Source: an uncultured Bacilli bacterium
Lineage (GTDB): Bacteria > Bacillota_I > Bacilli_A > RF39 > UBA660
DNA length: 64,000 nucleotides
NCBI GenBank assembly: GCA_910578855.1
Contig: CAJTRV010000005.1
Coordinates: forward strand, 1-64,000
Reading direction: 5' to 3'
Both the position numbers and the translations under genes were made by a program. This document shows positions 8,378 through 18,074 of the stretch, piece after piece. The first letter of the stretch is position 1; each line of letters begins with the position of its first letter. The notes beneath the pieces were generated by a model. The model made no database searches, had not been told where the DNA came from, and saw only the letters and a program-made list of their open reading frames with translations.

Positions 8378-9628
8378 TTAATCGTTCTTGATAATAAATG
8401 TTCTAGTGTGGTTGATGCGATCCCAGGTTACTTCCTTCTTTAGAAGGGCAATCATAAAGCATGGAATATAAGTTGCTAAAAACAAAGGGTTAAAGAAAAT
8501 GGCTTTGCGCTTCATCGCTGGCGTTAAATTTAGACGATCTTTTTCTTTGATGATAAGGCCAGCTGTCATCACTGCAATAATTCCATAAGCAATGAATAAT
8601 ATAAAAGCGATTGTTATTAGTGAATCTAAACGTAACGTATCTAGAAAAAGAAACTGCGTTACAAAAATATAAAGATGATGTAAAATGAGAATCCCCGCTC
8701 CAAGTACCATCATGATATAGGGATTAATTCCAATCACTTCTCCAAGTTGCGATCCCCAATTGGTATGCCAATGAGTCAGTTGTTTTCTAAGCCGAGGAAT
8801 ATAATTACGCCGTGAATCAAAGAAGCCGCGAATCCAACGAATTCGTTGGGGAACTGTCTGTTGATAACGTACTGGTTGCTCATCATAAAATACAGCATTC
8901 TCATTATAAAACGTCGTTAAATTATGTTCCATCGCATAAAGGGACATTTCATAATCTTCGGTAAGCGAATGAAAGGGAAACCCCTGCCAGGCCTCGATTA
9001 AACTTCCCCTAATAAAGAACCCAGTTCCCGAAATAACAACATTTCTAGACTGGCGATTTTTCGTTTTATTTCCGCGAGCATTGATTAATGTAAACGTAAG
9101 AATAGAACAAGCAGCAATGACATTTTCTGATCCATTTTTACAGTTCCGGTACCCAATGCCGAGATCATACCCTTCTATATAGGTTTCCTCCATATGAGCA
9201 AGAAATGATGGATCTAAAATATTATCAGCATCCATGATAAAATAGGCATCATAGTGCTTTTTCGATGATAAAATCGCTTTGATTGCTTCCTCTAAAGCAT
9301 ACCCTTTTCGTTTCAAATCGGGACGTTTACGAACAATAATTTCTGCACCTAACCGCTCGGTAATCGCCACAGTTGGATCATTCTTATCCTCGACAATCAC
9401 ATAAACATCTTGCATATCAACTTTTCGTGTTTGATTCTTAATACTACGAAGTAAGCCCTCAATCACTAGGGACTCATCCCGAGCCGGAATAAGAATAGCA
9501 AACTTTCCGTTCCGTTTTCGAGTATGTTTGGGAAAATTATCATTATGGGAGGCCAATCGAGATCCAATCACTAAGATTATGATTCCACCAATGATACATA
9601 GGATGGCAATAATTTCTACTAAATTCAT
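8378..9628 (-). CDS. Membrane glycosyltransferase family 2 protein
   Basis: About 416 residues. One N-terminal membrane helix (about 3-24), a cytoplasmic GT-A domain with LIPARDES and the MDADN metal-binding motif, the QRIRW motif typical of processive membrane GT2 enzymes, then three or more C-terminal helices. This layout matches cellulose-, hyaluronan- or poly-GlcNAc-synthase-like enzymes that polymerise and export a sugar. The sugar cannot be inferred. It lies 11 bases downstream of the CmpB-like membrane protein, so the two are probably cotranscribed and may act together at the envelope. Confidence 0.88.
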   Translation of the reverse strand: MNLVEIIAILCIIGGIIILVIGSRLASHNDNFPKHTRKRNGKFAILIPARDESLVIEGLLRSIKNQTRKVDMQDVYVIVEDKNDPTVAITERLGAEIIVRKRPDLKRKGYALEEAIKAILSSKKHYDAYFIMDADNILDPSFLAHMEETYIEGYDLGIGYRNCKNGSENVIAACSILTFTLINARGNKTKNRQSRNVVISGTGFFIRGSLIEAWQGFPFHSLTEDYEMSLYAMEHNLTTFYNENAVFYDEQPVRYQQTVPQRIRWIRGFFDSRRNYIPRLRKQLTHWHTNWGSQLGEVIGINPYIMMVLGAGILILHHLYIFVTQFLFLDTLRLDSLITIAFILFIAYGIIAVMTAGLIIKEKDRLNLTPAMKRKAIFFNPLFLATYIPCFMIALLKKEVTWDRINHTRTFIIKND

Positions 9629-9639
9629 AACTTACTTCC

Positions 9640-10362
9640 TCACTTATTTCTAACCGGACGCATATTAGGAAAATAATGTTTTAAATATGCGTCGGTATAT
9701 ACTTCATCATATATCTTTCCAATGACAGTATACGGTGGCCTCCCAGCTCTACGCTGTGTCTGTCTGTAAATTGCAGTCCATGAAATTAACATATCAAAAA
9801 CAAGAAAGATTACCAACACCTTGGTTATTATCATTCCCAAGTTATATGGAATTTTTTCAATTAAATTGGATAGAAACGGATAAATAACAAAGGTCAAAAT
9901 GCATCCACCCATTCCCCAGACAAGCATAAAAGGAATCGTTGTTCGACCACCAATTTCCAAGAAATATCCGGTATAATCCCACGATGTTGTTCCAACAAAA
10001 AATTCTTGAAGATAACTAACCCCATATTCAATGATACCGCCAAGTAAGGCACCATATAATAAGATTATATACCATGGATGTTGTTTACGTGCTAGACAAA
10101 TTGTCATCGTGACCACGCCAGCGCCATAAAGTGGATTAAACGGGCCATAAATAACACCCCGTCTTGATTCCCAGACAATGCTTCCATCAGCCATATAATG
10201 ATTGAATAATGTTAATAATTGTTCATAATAAACACCAACTACACAACCAATGACAAAAAGAAAGACTAATTTTGGAAAAGACAATCCTTGAGCAAATGGT
10301 TGGGGACTAAAAAGACAATAGACCTTGACCTTATGATACCATGCTTGAATTTGTTCTTTCAT
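9640..10362 (-). CDS. CmpB-like (PF06541-type) multipass membrane protein
   Basis: About 240 residues with four to five predicted membrane helices. The signature RRGVIYGPFNPLYGAG (about 67-82) is the hallmark of the family called 'putative ABC transporter permease, CmpB'. No ATPase partner is encoded nearby, so transport is unproven. The basic C-terminus lies after the last helix. It is the first gene of a probable two-gene unit with the glycosyltransferase, which suggests an envelope polysaccharide role (inference). The ribosome site is weak. Confidence 0.75.
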   Translation of the reverse strand: MKEQIQAWYHKVKVYCLFSPQPFAQGLSFPKLVFLFVIGCVVGVYYEQLLTLFNHYMADGSIVWESRRGVIYGPFNPLYGAGVVTMTICLARKQHPWYIILLYGALLGGIIEYGVSYLQEFFVGTTSWDYTGYFLEIGGRTTIPFMLVWGMGGCILTFVIYPFLSNLIEKIPYNLGMIITKVLVIFLVFDMLISWTAIYRQTQRRAGRPPYTVIGKIYDEVYTDAYLKHYFPNMRPVRNK

Positions 10363-10517
10363 ACATCACACTCACTTTTACTACAACATATTCCTATCAT
10401 AGTAATTTAATACAGTTCCTGATCTTTCAAAATAAGCAGATAGGAAATTTTTTTAAATTAAGCCTATTATATCACAATTTGTTCACAATACGACAGTAGG
10501 TGACAATTTTGTAAGTC

Positions 10518-10540
10518 AAAAAACTATCACGCGATCGTTT
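10518..10540 (-). terminator. Hairpin enclosing the stop codon of the helical-repeat gene
   Basis: AAACGATC and GATAGTTT pair with one mismatch around GCGT and run into a T-stretch. The TGA stop lies in the loop and stem. Nearly the same hairpin ends the next upstream gene. Confidence 0.6.
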
Positions 10541-11609
10541 TTGTTTTCTGCTTTCCTTTTTTGCGATTGCTAGAACTTTGTTTAATACAAAGTAAATTGT
10601 CATAGAGCCCATAATCAAATATCTTTCGGTTCGTTTGAATTAACCATTTTAAAAGTGATGCATGTTCTAAATCGCCAGTTTTCCTTAAATATTCTTTCGC
10701 GATACGTTTCATCTCTTTCCTATTACCATGGAGTTCACTACTTTCAATCAATAAAATTGTCTGTTGCCAAGGTGTTAGCCCTGCCTCATTCTCCATGATG
10801 ATCCTACTAATATCCCCACACATTTCTGGATCCGTAGATGCCTGATAAATTTTATTTTGTAAACAACGCAATGTAGATGAATTTGAATTATCTTCTGGTT
10901 CAAAGAAACAATGATCTAATGATTTTCCTATATCACGCCTATCAAGTACACGATTAATTTCGGCAACAATTAACGGGTTCTCTTTATATGCCTTACGCAT
11001 TGCAAGAAGACTTACGAAATCATCACGCTTACCATATAAGACAATTAATCGCTTCTGCATATCAAAATTATGTGGAAATTGGTTTGCCAAATCTTCTGCT
11101 TCCTCAACCATTTGTTGATTCACAAGGCAAATCATCTTTTTACCTATAATTTGTTCACAATTAGGATAACGATTACTAATTTCTAAGGCCTTACTATACT
11201 CCTTTATACTAATATAGAATCCCATTAGTTGAACCTGCAAGGCCACATTATTGGGATAACGACGAGCCATCGACAAAGCCTCTTTCACTTTATATAAAGC
11301 TGCTTTCTTTCTATTTAAATTTTTTTCTTTTTTACTTAATTGGATACAGATATCAAAGTGAATTGATTGAAGGATTGGACAATAAAGATGTTGTTTCGTC
11401 AAACAATACGCTTGTTTTAATTTTCCCTTTTCTTTTAAATCGTTAATTTCTACTCTCAGCTTTCCAATTTCGGCTCTATATCGTGATAATTTCTCATACA
11501 CATGATCCTCTTTTAGAATCATTTTCCATACTTTTTTCGTATCTGGTAAATACCCACTACGAATCAATGCTCTTATCTGTCTTTTAGCCAACTCTCTATT
11601 ATCATTCAT
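10527..11609 (-). CDS. Unknown helical-repeat (TPR-like) protein
   Basis: About 360 residues, mostly helical and rich in Lys and Arg. No named family recognised. Residues about 110-240 look like degenerate tetratricopeptide-type repeats, with segments such as NVALQVQLMGFYISIKEYSKALEIS. A coiled-coil-like stretch is near 45-70. The C-terminus is strongly basic (RKKGKQKTKTIA). No signal peptide, so cytoplasmic. Start at 11609: TAGGAGGT lies 6 bases upstream, so the longer frame is rejected. It follows the zinc-ribbon/PASTA gene by about 100 bases behind that gene's terminator. A scaffold or regulator role is only a guess. Confidence 0.7.
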   Translation of the reverse strand: MNDNRELAKRQIRALIRSGYLPDTKKVWKMILKEDHVYEKLSRYRAEIGKLRVEINDLKEKGKLKQAYCLTKQHLYCPILQSIHFDICIQLSKKEKNLNRKKAALYKVKEALSMARRYPNNVALQVQLMGFYISIKEYSKALEISNRYPNCEQIIGKKMICLVNQQMVEEAEDLANQFPHNFDMQKRLIVLYGKRDDFVSLLAMRKAYKENPLIVAEINRVLDRRDIGKSLDHCFFEPEDNSNSSTLRCLQNKIYQASTDPEMCGDISRIIMENEAGLTPWQQTILLIESSELHGNRKEMKRIAKEYLRKTGDLEHASLLKWLIQTNRKIFDYGLYDNLLCIKQSSSNRKKGKQKTKTIA

Positions 11610-11691
11610 ACAATACCTCCTATAAACAATAACATTTCGCAATTGTGCTTTATCATAACAAACTTTATTAACTTTGTAAAGAAGATGAAAC

Positions 11692-11715
11692 AAAAAAACT
11701 ATCACGCGATAGTTT
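11692..11715 (-). terminator. Terminator of the zinc-ribbon/PASTA gene
   Basis: A perfect 8-bp stem AAACTATC/GATAGTTT with loop GCGT is followed by T-residues. The TAA stop forms part of the stem. Confidence 0.8.
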
Positions 11716-12562
11716 ACTCAGTCTCAGGGAATGGGGTTATTCCTGGTGTATTTTCTGGAGTTGGGGTTGCTGTAGGTGTTGACGTTGGGGTTGGAGAAGT
11801 AGGAGTAGGTGTCACATCATGAACGGTTGTCTTCTTTTTTGATACGACTAAAGTAACAACATCATCTTCCCTCAGTTCTTTCCCAGCTTTTTCACTCTGT
11901 TTTAGAACAATCCCACTATTCTCATATTCTTCGTAGGTAATTTCATAGGAAATTCCTAGCTCGTTTAACTTAGTAAGTGCAACATCCAGTTGCTCACCAA
12001 CAATGGATGGCATGATTATCTGGTTTTCCCGTACCCCAACGGTTAATATTACTTGCGTTTTGGCTGAAACTTTGCACCCCGCTTTTTTATCTTGGGCTAA
12101 AACGATATCATTCTTTGTTTGATCGCTTGTCAACTGCTCTTTTTTACGTACTTTTAAATCAGCTTGAATTAACTGAAGCGCTGCTTCTTCATAACCCATT
12201 CCTGTAACATCTGGAACGACAATGGTAGCGCTATGATACTTATCATATCCCATATAACCCGCTACCCCAAGTAACGCAATCACGAAAAGGAACAACAAGC
12301 CCATGAGTATTTTTTGAAAAAACGTCATTCCCCTTTTTTCTTCCACATTCTGTGTTTTAGAACGTCGTAATTTTTCTTTGCGAGCCCGTTTTCGTTTCAC
12401 CCTCTTTTCTTTTTTAACCTTAGTTTTCTTTTTTGCTTTCATATTTTGGTCATTCCCAACGTGTTCAGCATTGGGATTATCAACATAGAGATTTGCCCCA
12501 CACCGTTTACAAAACACGGCATCTTTTTCATTTAATGTTTGACAATTTTTACATTCAATCAT
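11714..12562 (-). CDS. Zinc-ribbon membrane protein with PASTA domains
   Basis: About 282 residues. An N-terminal zinc ribbon (CKNC...CKRC, about 4-21), a lysine/arginine-rich cytoplasmic linker, one membrane helix (about 82-104), then two PASTA domains (about 108-240: VPDVTGMGYEEAALQLI and MPSIVGEQLDVALTKL) and a Pro/Thr-rich tail. PASTA domains bind peptidoglycan fragments in PknB-type kinases and some PBPs, so the outer part may sense or bind the cell wall; there is no kinase domain. The start at 12562 has AAGGA 7 bases upstream. The zinc-ribbon plus PASTA arrangement is uncommon; function unknown. Confidence 0.82.
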   Translation of the reverse strand: MIECKNCQTLNEKDAVFCKRCGANLYVDNPNAEHVGNDQNMKAKKKTKVKKEKRVKRKRARKEKLRRSKTQNVEEKRGMTFFQKILMGLLFLFVIALLGVAGYMGYDKYHSATIVVPDVTGMGYEEAALQLIQADLKVRKKEQLTSDQTKNDIVLAQDKKAGCKVSAKTQVILTVGVRENQIIMPSIVGEQLDVALTKLNELGISYEITYEEYENSGIVLKQSEKAGKELREDDVVTLVVSKKKTTVHDVTPTPTSPTPTSTPTATPTPENTPGITPFPETE

Positions 12563-12655
12563 ACTATATCCTTCTTTCACTTCAATTTACATCTATTATA
12601 ACAAAAACATTCTAATCACGCTAATTTTGTGCTCCAAAAGTTTTTGGTTTACATG

Positions 12656-12681
12656 TAAAAAGATTATCCATCGATAATCTT
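12656..12681 (-). terminator. Terminator of the COG2509 flavoprotein gene
   Basis: A perfect 9-bp stem AAGATTATC/GATAATCTT with a 4-base loop is followed by T-residues on the minus strand. Confidence 0.75.
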
Positions 12682-12718
12682 AACTATTCATGATACACTA
12701 TCAAGCAAATCATATTTT

Positions 12719-14323
12719 CTAAAGCGATGAAGTTTTCTTTCTTGGATCGTGGCCAAGAGCAATTGCTTCTGCTACACGAATCCCATCCATTGCCGAAGTT
12801 GTAATGCCACCCGCATAACCAGCACCTTCACCACTTGGATAAATACCTTTTATACTGGCACAGAATTGCTGATCCCGATCGATTCGAATGGGTGATGATG
12901 TTCGGCTCTCAACAGCAGCCAAGACTGTATCACCTGCCCCAAACCCTTTGATACGTCGATCAAAGGCTGTCATTCCTTCCTGAATGGCATCACAGATTAC
13001 CGGAGGCAATAGTTCGCGGAGATTGGCAAATTGATAATCCCCCTTCAATTCAGGGATTATTTCACCGAACGCCTGGGAACACTGATTACAACAGAAATCA
13101 CGATATAATTGCACCGGAATTTTGCCCTGCCCGATTTGATAACTTCGAGCTTCTAAGGTCCGCTGAAAGGCAATACCAGCCATGACATCGTCACCATAAT
13201 CAGCTGGGTTTACACTGACAACAATCGCACTATTGGCAATTGGACTATCACGATGGTAATTACTCATCCCATTGATTACTAAGTGTTCTTTTTCAGAACT
13301 TGCATTTACAACCATTCCCCCAGGACACATACAAAAGGAATATACTGCTCGCCCACTCGTTGTCTGATAAGTGAGTTTATAGTTTGCTGGTGGTAAAGTT
13401 GGATGCTTCTGAACGCCATATTGAGACTCGTTAATCATCGCCTGTTTATGCATGACCCGCACTCCTACGGCAAAGGGTTTGGCATGCATCGTAATCTGGT
13501 GACGGTGAAGCATGGCAAACGTATCACGGGCACTATGCCCAATCGCTAGAACCAAATGATTGGTCGCTATAATCTCTTGGTGATTTACCTCGATTGCAGT
13601 AAGTTGATCCTCTTTTATGATCAAATCTGTAAGACAGGTGTTATAGCGAAATGTTCCACCCATGGCAATAATCTTCTTACGAAGCTTCACTACTACATCA
13701 CGTAAGAGATCCGTTCCGATATGCGGTTTATTGCTGTATAAGATTTCCTTTGGAGCCCCACACGCTACTAGTACTTCAAATACTTTTCGCATGCGACTGG
13801 CTGGATCTTTGGATAACGTGTTGAGTTTCCCATCGGAAAATGTTCCAGCTCCACCCTCTCCAAATTGGACATTTGATTCAGGATTTAATATCCCTGTTTC
13901 CCAAAACTGTGAAACGGTTTGAACCCGTTTTTCAATTGGTTCTCCCCGTTCAATAACCATAACAGGATATCCGTGTTCAGCTAATAGATAAGCACTAAAT
14001 AGCCCCGCTGGTCCAGCCCCAACAATGATGATGGAGTGTTCAAATGTCTGGTGGGATACAGTCGGAAATTGATAGCGCATGCTTGGGGTTGGAATGACAT
14101 CATTTCGGTGTTGCCGCAGGATTTGTTCTTCATGAGCAACGGTGATATCAACTTCATAAATATAAAATAGTTGCGGCTTTTTCCGGGCATCTAGTGATTG
14201 TTTATTCACGGTCAACTGTTTGATCTCCGTTACTGGAATATTTACTTTTCGGGCTGTTTTACGAATCAGTTCTTCCCGAGTATCCCGGGTGACATCAACG
14301 ATTACTTGTCTTACTCTAATCAT
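12719..14323 (-). CDS. FAD-dependent dehydrogenase, COG2509 type
   Basis: 534 residues. An N-terminal domain of about 95 residues precedes the Rossmann dinucleotide fold (GAGPAG at 102-107), as in the uncharacterised COG2509 flavoproteins. The FGEGGAGTFSDGKL stretch and the C-terminal SGEGAGYAGGI FAD-binding motif are visible. No iron-sulfur cluster motif is seen. The reaction is unknown; an NAD(P)-linked oxidoreductase is likely. It overlaps the end of the upstream flavoprotein gene by 8 bases, so the two are translationally coupled and may share a pathway. Confidence 0.9.
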   Translation of the reverse strand: MIRVRQVIVDVTRDTREELIRKTARKVNIPVTEIKQLTVNKQSLDARKKPQLFYIYEVDITVAHEEQILRQHRNDVIPTPSMRYQFPTVSHQTFEHSIIIVGAGPAGLFSAYLLAEHGYPVMVIERGEPIEKRVQTVSQFWETGILNPESNVQFGEGGAGTFSDGKLNTLSKDPASRMRKVFEVLVACGAPKEILYSNKPHIGTDLLRDVVVKLRKKIIAMGGTFRYNTCLTDLIIKEDQLTAIEVNHQEIIATNHLVLAIGHSARDTFAMLHRHQITMHAKPFAVGVRVMHKQAMINESQYGVQKHPTLPPANYKLTYQTTSGRAVYSFCMCPGGMVVNASSEKEHLVINGMSNYHRDSPIANSAIVVSVNPADYGDDVMAGIAFQRTLEARSYQIGQGKIPVQLYRDFCCNQCSQAFGEIIPELKGDYQFANLRELLPPVICDAIQEGMTAFDRRIKGFGAGDTVLAAVESRTSSPIRIDRDQQFCASIKGIYPSGEGAGYAGGITTSAMDGIRVAEAIALGHDPRKKTSSL

Positions 14324-15542
14324 ACTTCCTCCTTGGCGCTGATCCAGCTAAATAACCTGTTAGAAAGGCAAAGCTCAAATTATAGCCTCCGCAGTCGCCA
14401 TTGACATCTAATAATTCCCCGGTAAAATACAAACCAGGTTGTTTTTTAGATTCCATCGTCCGCGGATTAATTTCTGTTAATGGAATTCCCCCACTACATG
14501 TTTGTGCCTGATCAAAAGAATTGGTCCCCGTAATAGTAAACGGAAAGGCAAATAAGAATTGTGCAAGACTTACTCGCTCCTTTTTTGATAATGATTGCCA
14601 CATCCGATCCCGTTTGATATGTGCTTGTTTTAATAACAAATTCAACAGTTGATACGGTAACAAACTATCTAATAATTCCGATACCGTTCGTTTTACCAGC
14701 ATCTTTGCTCGCTCATCCATCCAAATGATCCATTCATCAGTACTTACAAATGGCAACTGAGGTAAAAAATTGATTTGGAATTGTTCCGTATATCCGGCAT
14801 CTAATCCGCGTGCCACCTGTCCACTTAGTTGAAAGACGCAAATACCACTTACGCCATAGTTTGTCAATTGGAGTTCCCCGGCTTCTTCACCAACACAAAC
14901 ACCATTTTCAAGTAATTTAAGGGAAACATCTGTACGAATCCCAGCCCATTCTTTGGTAATTGACGTCATTCCCCTTAACTGCACCAATGCGGGAAGCGGC
15001 TTTATAATCGTATGATGAAAGTCACGAGCAAACTGATACCCGATTCCATCTGATCCAGTTTTCGGACAAGCATAGGAACCAGTGGCAATGATCAGGCGAT
15101 CTGCCGATAATTGGCGTTGATCCGTTTGGATATGAAATTCTGATTGATGCGTAATCGATTTCACTTCTTCGTGAATAATATTTACATTCTGAAGTTCTAG
15201 CTCTTTTAAAAAGGCCGTTTGCAAGGCCGTTGCTTGGTTCGAATATGGATAATAATATCCATTTTTAATCCGTGGAACAATACCCAATTGCGATAAAAAC
15301 GATAGTACCATTTCCTGATTCTGCTTGGTTAATATCTCTTCTAAGACTTCGGGATTCGTAGAATGATAATGCATAAGTCTTTGATCAGCATTCCAATAAT
15401 TACACTTGCCATTGCCTGTAATCCGCAACTTCTTCCCTAGCTGTTTATTTTTTTCAATTAGAGTCACCTGACATTGCTCACGAGCTGCATAGATTGCTGC
15501 AACCATTCCCGAAGCACCACCACCCACAACGACTACTCTCAT
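14316..15542 (-). CDS. HI0933/YtfP-like FAD-dependent oxidoreductase
   Basis: About 408 residues. GGGASG (7-12) is the N-terminal FAD-binding motif, and KLRITGNGKCN (about 38-48) is the family signature of HI0933/YhiN/BaiN-like flavoproteins. The C-terminal GELLDVNGDCGGYN completes the FAD site. Family members are annotated as aminoacetone oxidases or flavin reductases; the substrate here is not known. The start at 15542 is chosen because MRVVVVGGG opens the fold and GGTGAT lies upstream; a frame starting 96 bases earlier has no support. First gene of a two-gene unit with the COG2509 protein. Confidence 0.9.
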   Translation of the reverse strand: MRVVVVGGGASGMVAAIYAAREQCQVTLIEKNKQLGKKLRITGNGKCNYWNADQRLMHYHSTNPEVLEEILTKQNQEMVLSFLSQLGIVPRIKNGYYYPYSNQATALQTAFLKELELQNVNIIHEEVKSITHQSEFHIQTDQRQLSADRLIIATGSYACPKTGSDGIGYQFARDFHHTIIKPLPALVQLRGMTSITKEWAGIRTDVSLKLLENGVCVGEEAGELQLTNYGVSGICVFQLSGQVARGLDAGYTEQFQINFLPQLPFVSTDEWIIWMDERAKMLVKRTVSELLDSLLPYQLLNLLLKQAHIKRDRMWQSLSKKERVSLAQFLFAFPFTITGTNSFDQAQTCSGGIPLTEINPRTMESKKQPGLYFTGELLDVNGDCGGYNLSFAFLTGYLAGSAPRRKYD

Positions 15543-15676
15543 AACATCACCCCATACTGCTTTTATTATACCATGGATCATTCGCTTGAAAACGTTTTTT
15601 AAAATAAAAGATAGAATTTTACATTCCATCCATTCCAAAATACGATACTTTCATGCTCAATCCTTAACATAGCCTT

Positions 15677-16498
15677 TTAGATTAATTCAATATGCTTTTC
15701 TACCACATTTACAGTTTTATCGCCAAGCTCCACTTCAAGATATATTCCATCTGGAACCCCATTACCGTTACTATTTTCACTAATGGAACCTACAACAAAA
15801 TAATTTATCCCCTGTTCAAACAATCTTTTCGTCCAATGTTGATGGCCAGAGAAAACACCAATCACACCCTCTTTTTCTATGATTTCTTTCACTTCATTAC
15901 GATTAACAAGCAAGGCATTTCTAGGACAATCCGCAAACCACCAATTATCAGTCATATCATCATTTGCGATACCATAATGGTGAAATAACAAACAAGTTTT
16001 TTTATTGCTTTGCAGATCTTTTTTCAACCATTCCAGATCCGCTTCCGATATATATTGTGTTTTTAATATTCCACCTTCATCATTTCCCAAATTATTTCTT
16101 ACATCTAACCCAAGAAAAACCAAATGATAGCCCTTTAAATCTACAGAAAAAGTAGCAGAGCCAGTTTCAGAAATTGCTTCCCACTCTTTTCGTGAATCCA
16201 TCGAACGTAGATCGTGATTCCCTGGAACTACATACAATGGTACTTCTATTTCTTGCAGTTTACGAAAAATATACTTTAAATTCTTAATATCTCGATCATG
16301 GTTATTCGTATCTTCTATAAGATCACCTAGGTAAATACAGGCATCAGGTCTTATCTCATCATTGATTTTACTAGTTAAATGTTCTAATAATGGTATCGCT
16401 AGATGGGTTAATTTTCTATTATACTGTTCTGAGTGATTTTGATCCAAATAATGTAAATCAGAAAATATAATTAACTTTAAAACATTCTGTTTGGGCAT
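15677..16498 (-). CDS. Metallophosphoesterase
   Basis: About 273 residues of the calcineurin-like metallophosphoesterase superfamily. The metal-binding motifs appear in order: D-L-H in FSDLHYL, GDLIED, GNHDLR, an internal HH in FHHYGI, and GHQHW near the end. Such enzymes hydrolyse phosphomonoesters or diesters (cyclic nucleotides, nucleotides, lipids); specificity cannot be read. No signal peptide, so cytoplasmic. The ATG at 16498 is preferred to an upstream GTG because AGAGGGG is properly spaced from it. It lies 30 bases after the CYTH gene and may be cotranscribed. Confidence 0.9.
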   Translation of the reverse strand: MPKQNVLKLIIFSDLHYLDQNHSEQYNRKLTHLAIPLLEHLTSKINDEIRPDACIYLGDLIEDTNNHDRDIKNLKYIFRKLQEIEVPLYVVPGNHDLRSMDSRKEWEAISETGSATFSVDLKGYHLVFLGLDVRNNLGNDEGGILKTQYISEADLEWLKKDLQSNKKTCLLFHHYGIANDDMTDNWWFADCPRNALLVNRNEVKEIIEKEGVIGVFSGHQHWTKRLFEQGINYFVVGSISENSNGNGVPDGIYLEVELGDKTVNVVEKHIELI

Positions 16499-16528
16499 TA
16501 ACCACACCCCTCTTTCTAATTGGGATGA

Positions 16529-17095
16529 TTAATATCCCATTTTCTTTAATAACAGTTCAGGTTTTCCCGCTTCTACTTCTTTCGAAACATTAAGATTAAG
16601 GGATTGAATAAAATCACTGATTTTTTGCCGTTCTAATTCAACAACCGAACACTCGCGATTTTTCGATTCTACTTCTAAAAAATTTCCCAATTGTTGAACA
16701 ACCTCTAAAGCAATTTTATATTCTTCATATTCAAAAAAATATTTTTTCATATCGACAATCACTAATTCTTTTAGCCCCAACTTTTGAATCATTCGTTTCA
16801 TTACATTCGCATCACCAATCTTTGTTTCATCCTCATCGGAATATAACCACTTACCAGTTTCATCAAAATGATCAACTTTATAGGTTAAAAAATATTGGTC
16901 TTCTTTTTCTCGTACTCTAAAACACTCGGTAATTTCTAAACGATCATTGGGAGTTAGATTCGATCGTAGTGGATCGTAATAATATGTATCCTTCACACTC
17001 GAGGTCTCTTTATAAGTCGCTTCTTGGTGCAACTTCTTTAAAACATGATCAGTCTCTTCGTCCATTACCCGTACTAATATTTCTATCTCTTTCAT
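16529..17095 (-). CDS. CYTH-domain protein (CyaB/ThTPase-like)
   Basis: 188 residues. Near the N-terminus KEIEILVRV matches the start of CYTH domains, whose acidic residues bind metal and triphosphate. Later conserved-type positions include RLEITECFRVREKE, LTYKVD, and EYEEYKIALEVV with FLEVES. CYTH enzymes act on triphosphorylated substrates: class IV adenylate cyclase, thiamine triphosphatase or inorganic triphosphatase. Which applies is not decidable from sequence. The adjacent metallophosphoesterase on the same strand could act on a related phosphate compound (inference). Confidence 0.88.
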   Translation of the reverse strand: MKEIEILVRVMDEETDHVLKKLHQEATYKETSSVKDTYYYDPLRSNLTPNDRLEITECFRVREKEDQYFLTYKVDHFDETGKWLYSDEDETKIGDANVMKRMIQKLGLKELVIVDMKKYFFEYEEYKIALEVVQQLGNFLEVESKNRECSVVELERQKISDFIQSLNLNVSKEVEAGKPELLLKKMGY

Positions 17096-17168
17096 GCCTT
17101 CACCATCCTTAATCAGTATCCTAAAAATTTATCATACTATAGCGATAATTAACTTCTATAATTCCCTG

Positions 17169-17594
17169 TTATTTTAAATATTTACATAGTTCTTCTGGAT
17201 ATATTTTTAACTCTCCGTTTATAAATTTATCAACATCAATCCATACCGCATCCGTTTCACAATCATCATCACTTATATGATATTTTTCTTTATAATCCGA
17301 ATCATCTAGATCAACATTATAAAATAATATTAATTCATGGGCAGTTTTTCCATTATAAGTAAACATATTTTCAAAAAAACCTAAAAATTCTCTCACATGA
17401 ATATCTACATGAATTTCTTCTTTAAATTCTCTTTTTAAAGCATCCGTACTCTTTTCTAGAAAGTTAACACCACCACCTATGCTTCTATAAAATGTTTCCT
17501 TTTTAATTTTGTCATATCCTTCACCAACTAAAATTTTATTATCTTTTTTTACCATACCAAGCACAACCGGTCTTATATTTTTATATTTATCCAT
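17169..17594 (-). CDS. Nudix hydrolase
   Basis: 141 residues. The Nudix box is complete, from G42 through E47 to R55-E56-F57-K58-E59-E60, matching G-x5-E-x7-REUxEE. Nudix enzymes cleave nucleoside diphosphates linked to another moiety; the substrate is unknown. No membrane segment. It is the last conserved gene before the accessory segment of 17600-20100, and may belong to that cargo since its AT content resembles it. Upstream there is a GGGAGGAAAAG ribosome site. Confidence 0.92.
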   Translation of the reverse strand: MDKYKNIRPVVLGMVKKDNKILVGEGYDKIKKETFYRSIGGGVNFLEKSTDALKREFKEEIHVDIHVREFLGFFENMFTYNGKTAHELILFYNVDLDDSDYKEKYHISDDDCETDAVWIDVDKFINGELKIYPEELCKYLK

Positions 17595-18074
17595 ATCTAA
17601 ACTTTTCCTCCCTTAGAACTTACTATTTAGCGATTCATTTTCATTCACTAAAAACATCTTTCAATCATGACTTTGATAACACTCTTATTTGGCCACATGT
17701 TACCTCCCCATATTCTTAACGCTTTTATTATACTACTTTTTAATAATAAAAATCTTTATTTTAAGATTCCCTTTACAAGAATATAAAGATATTTTACCAC
17801 GAATTTACCATAAAACAAATAAAAATAAATGAATGAACTTTGGTATAACAATATAATTAAAGTAAACTTTAATAAGTTAGTTAAGTTCATTATTATTAAT
17901 TCTGTATACAAGAAACCAATCAAGTTCAATATGATATCCTCTGCAATCTTTGTATCTTTTATTATCACTTTTGGTAAAAAGAAAAATAGGTATTGCTACC
18001 TACTAGGGATATGTTTCGCCTTTTCACTTATGACTAGGGCAATATTGATGTTCCTAGTCCTAAATAAATCGATT
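17595..18074. other. Gap without a supported gene
   Basis: Very AT-rich. Overlapping frames on both strands encode hydrophobic, low-complexity peptides without ribosome sites, so I do not call genes. Two short inverted repeats are present (AGGTA/TACCT near 17990 and GACTAGG/CCTAGTC near 18032-18060). It may be decayed coding DNA. Confidence 0.5.

Noticed and set aside
13662..13922. Antisense frames inside flavoprotein, topoisomerase and other long genes
   Set aside because: They are mirror frames of well-supported genes, without ribosome sites or family patterns.
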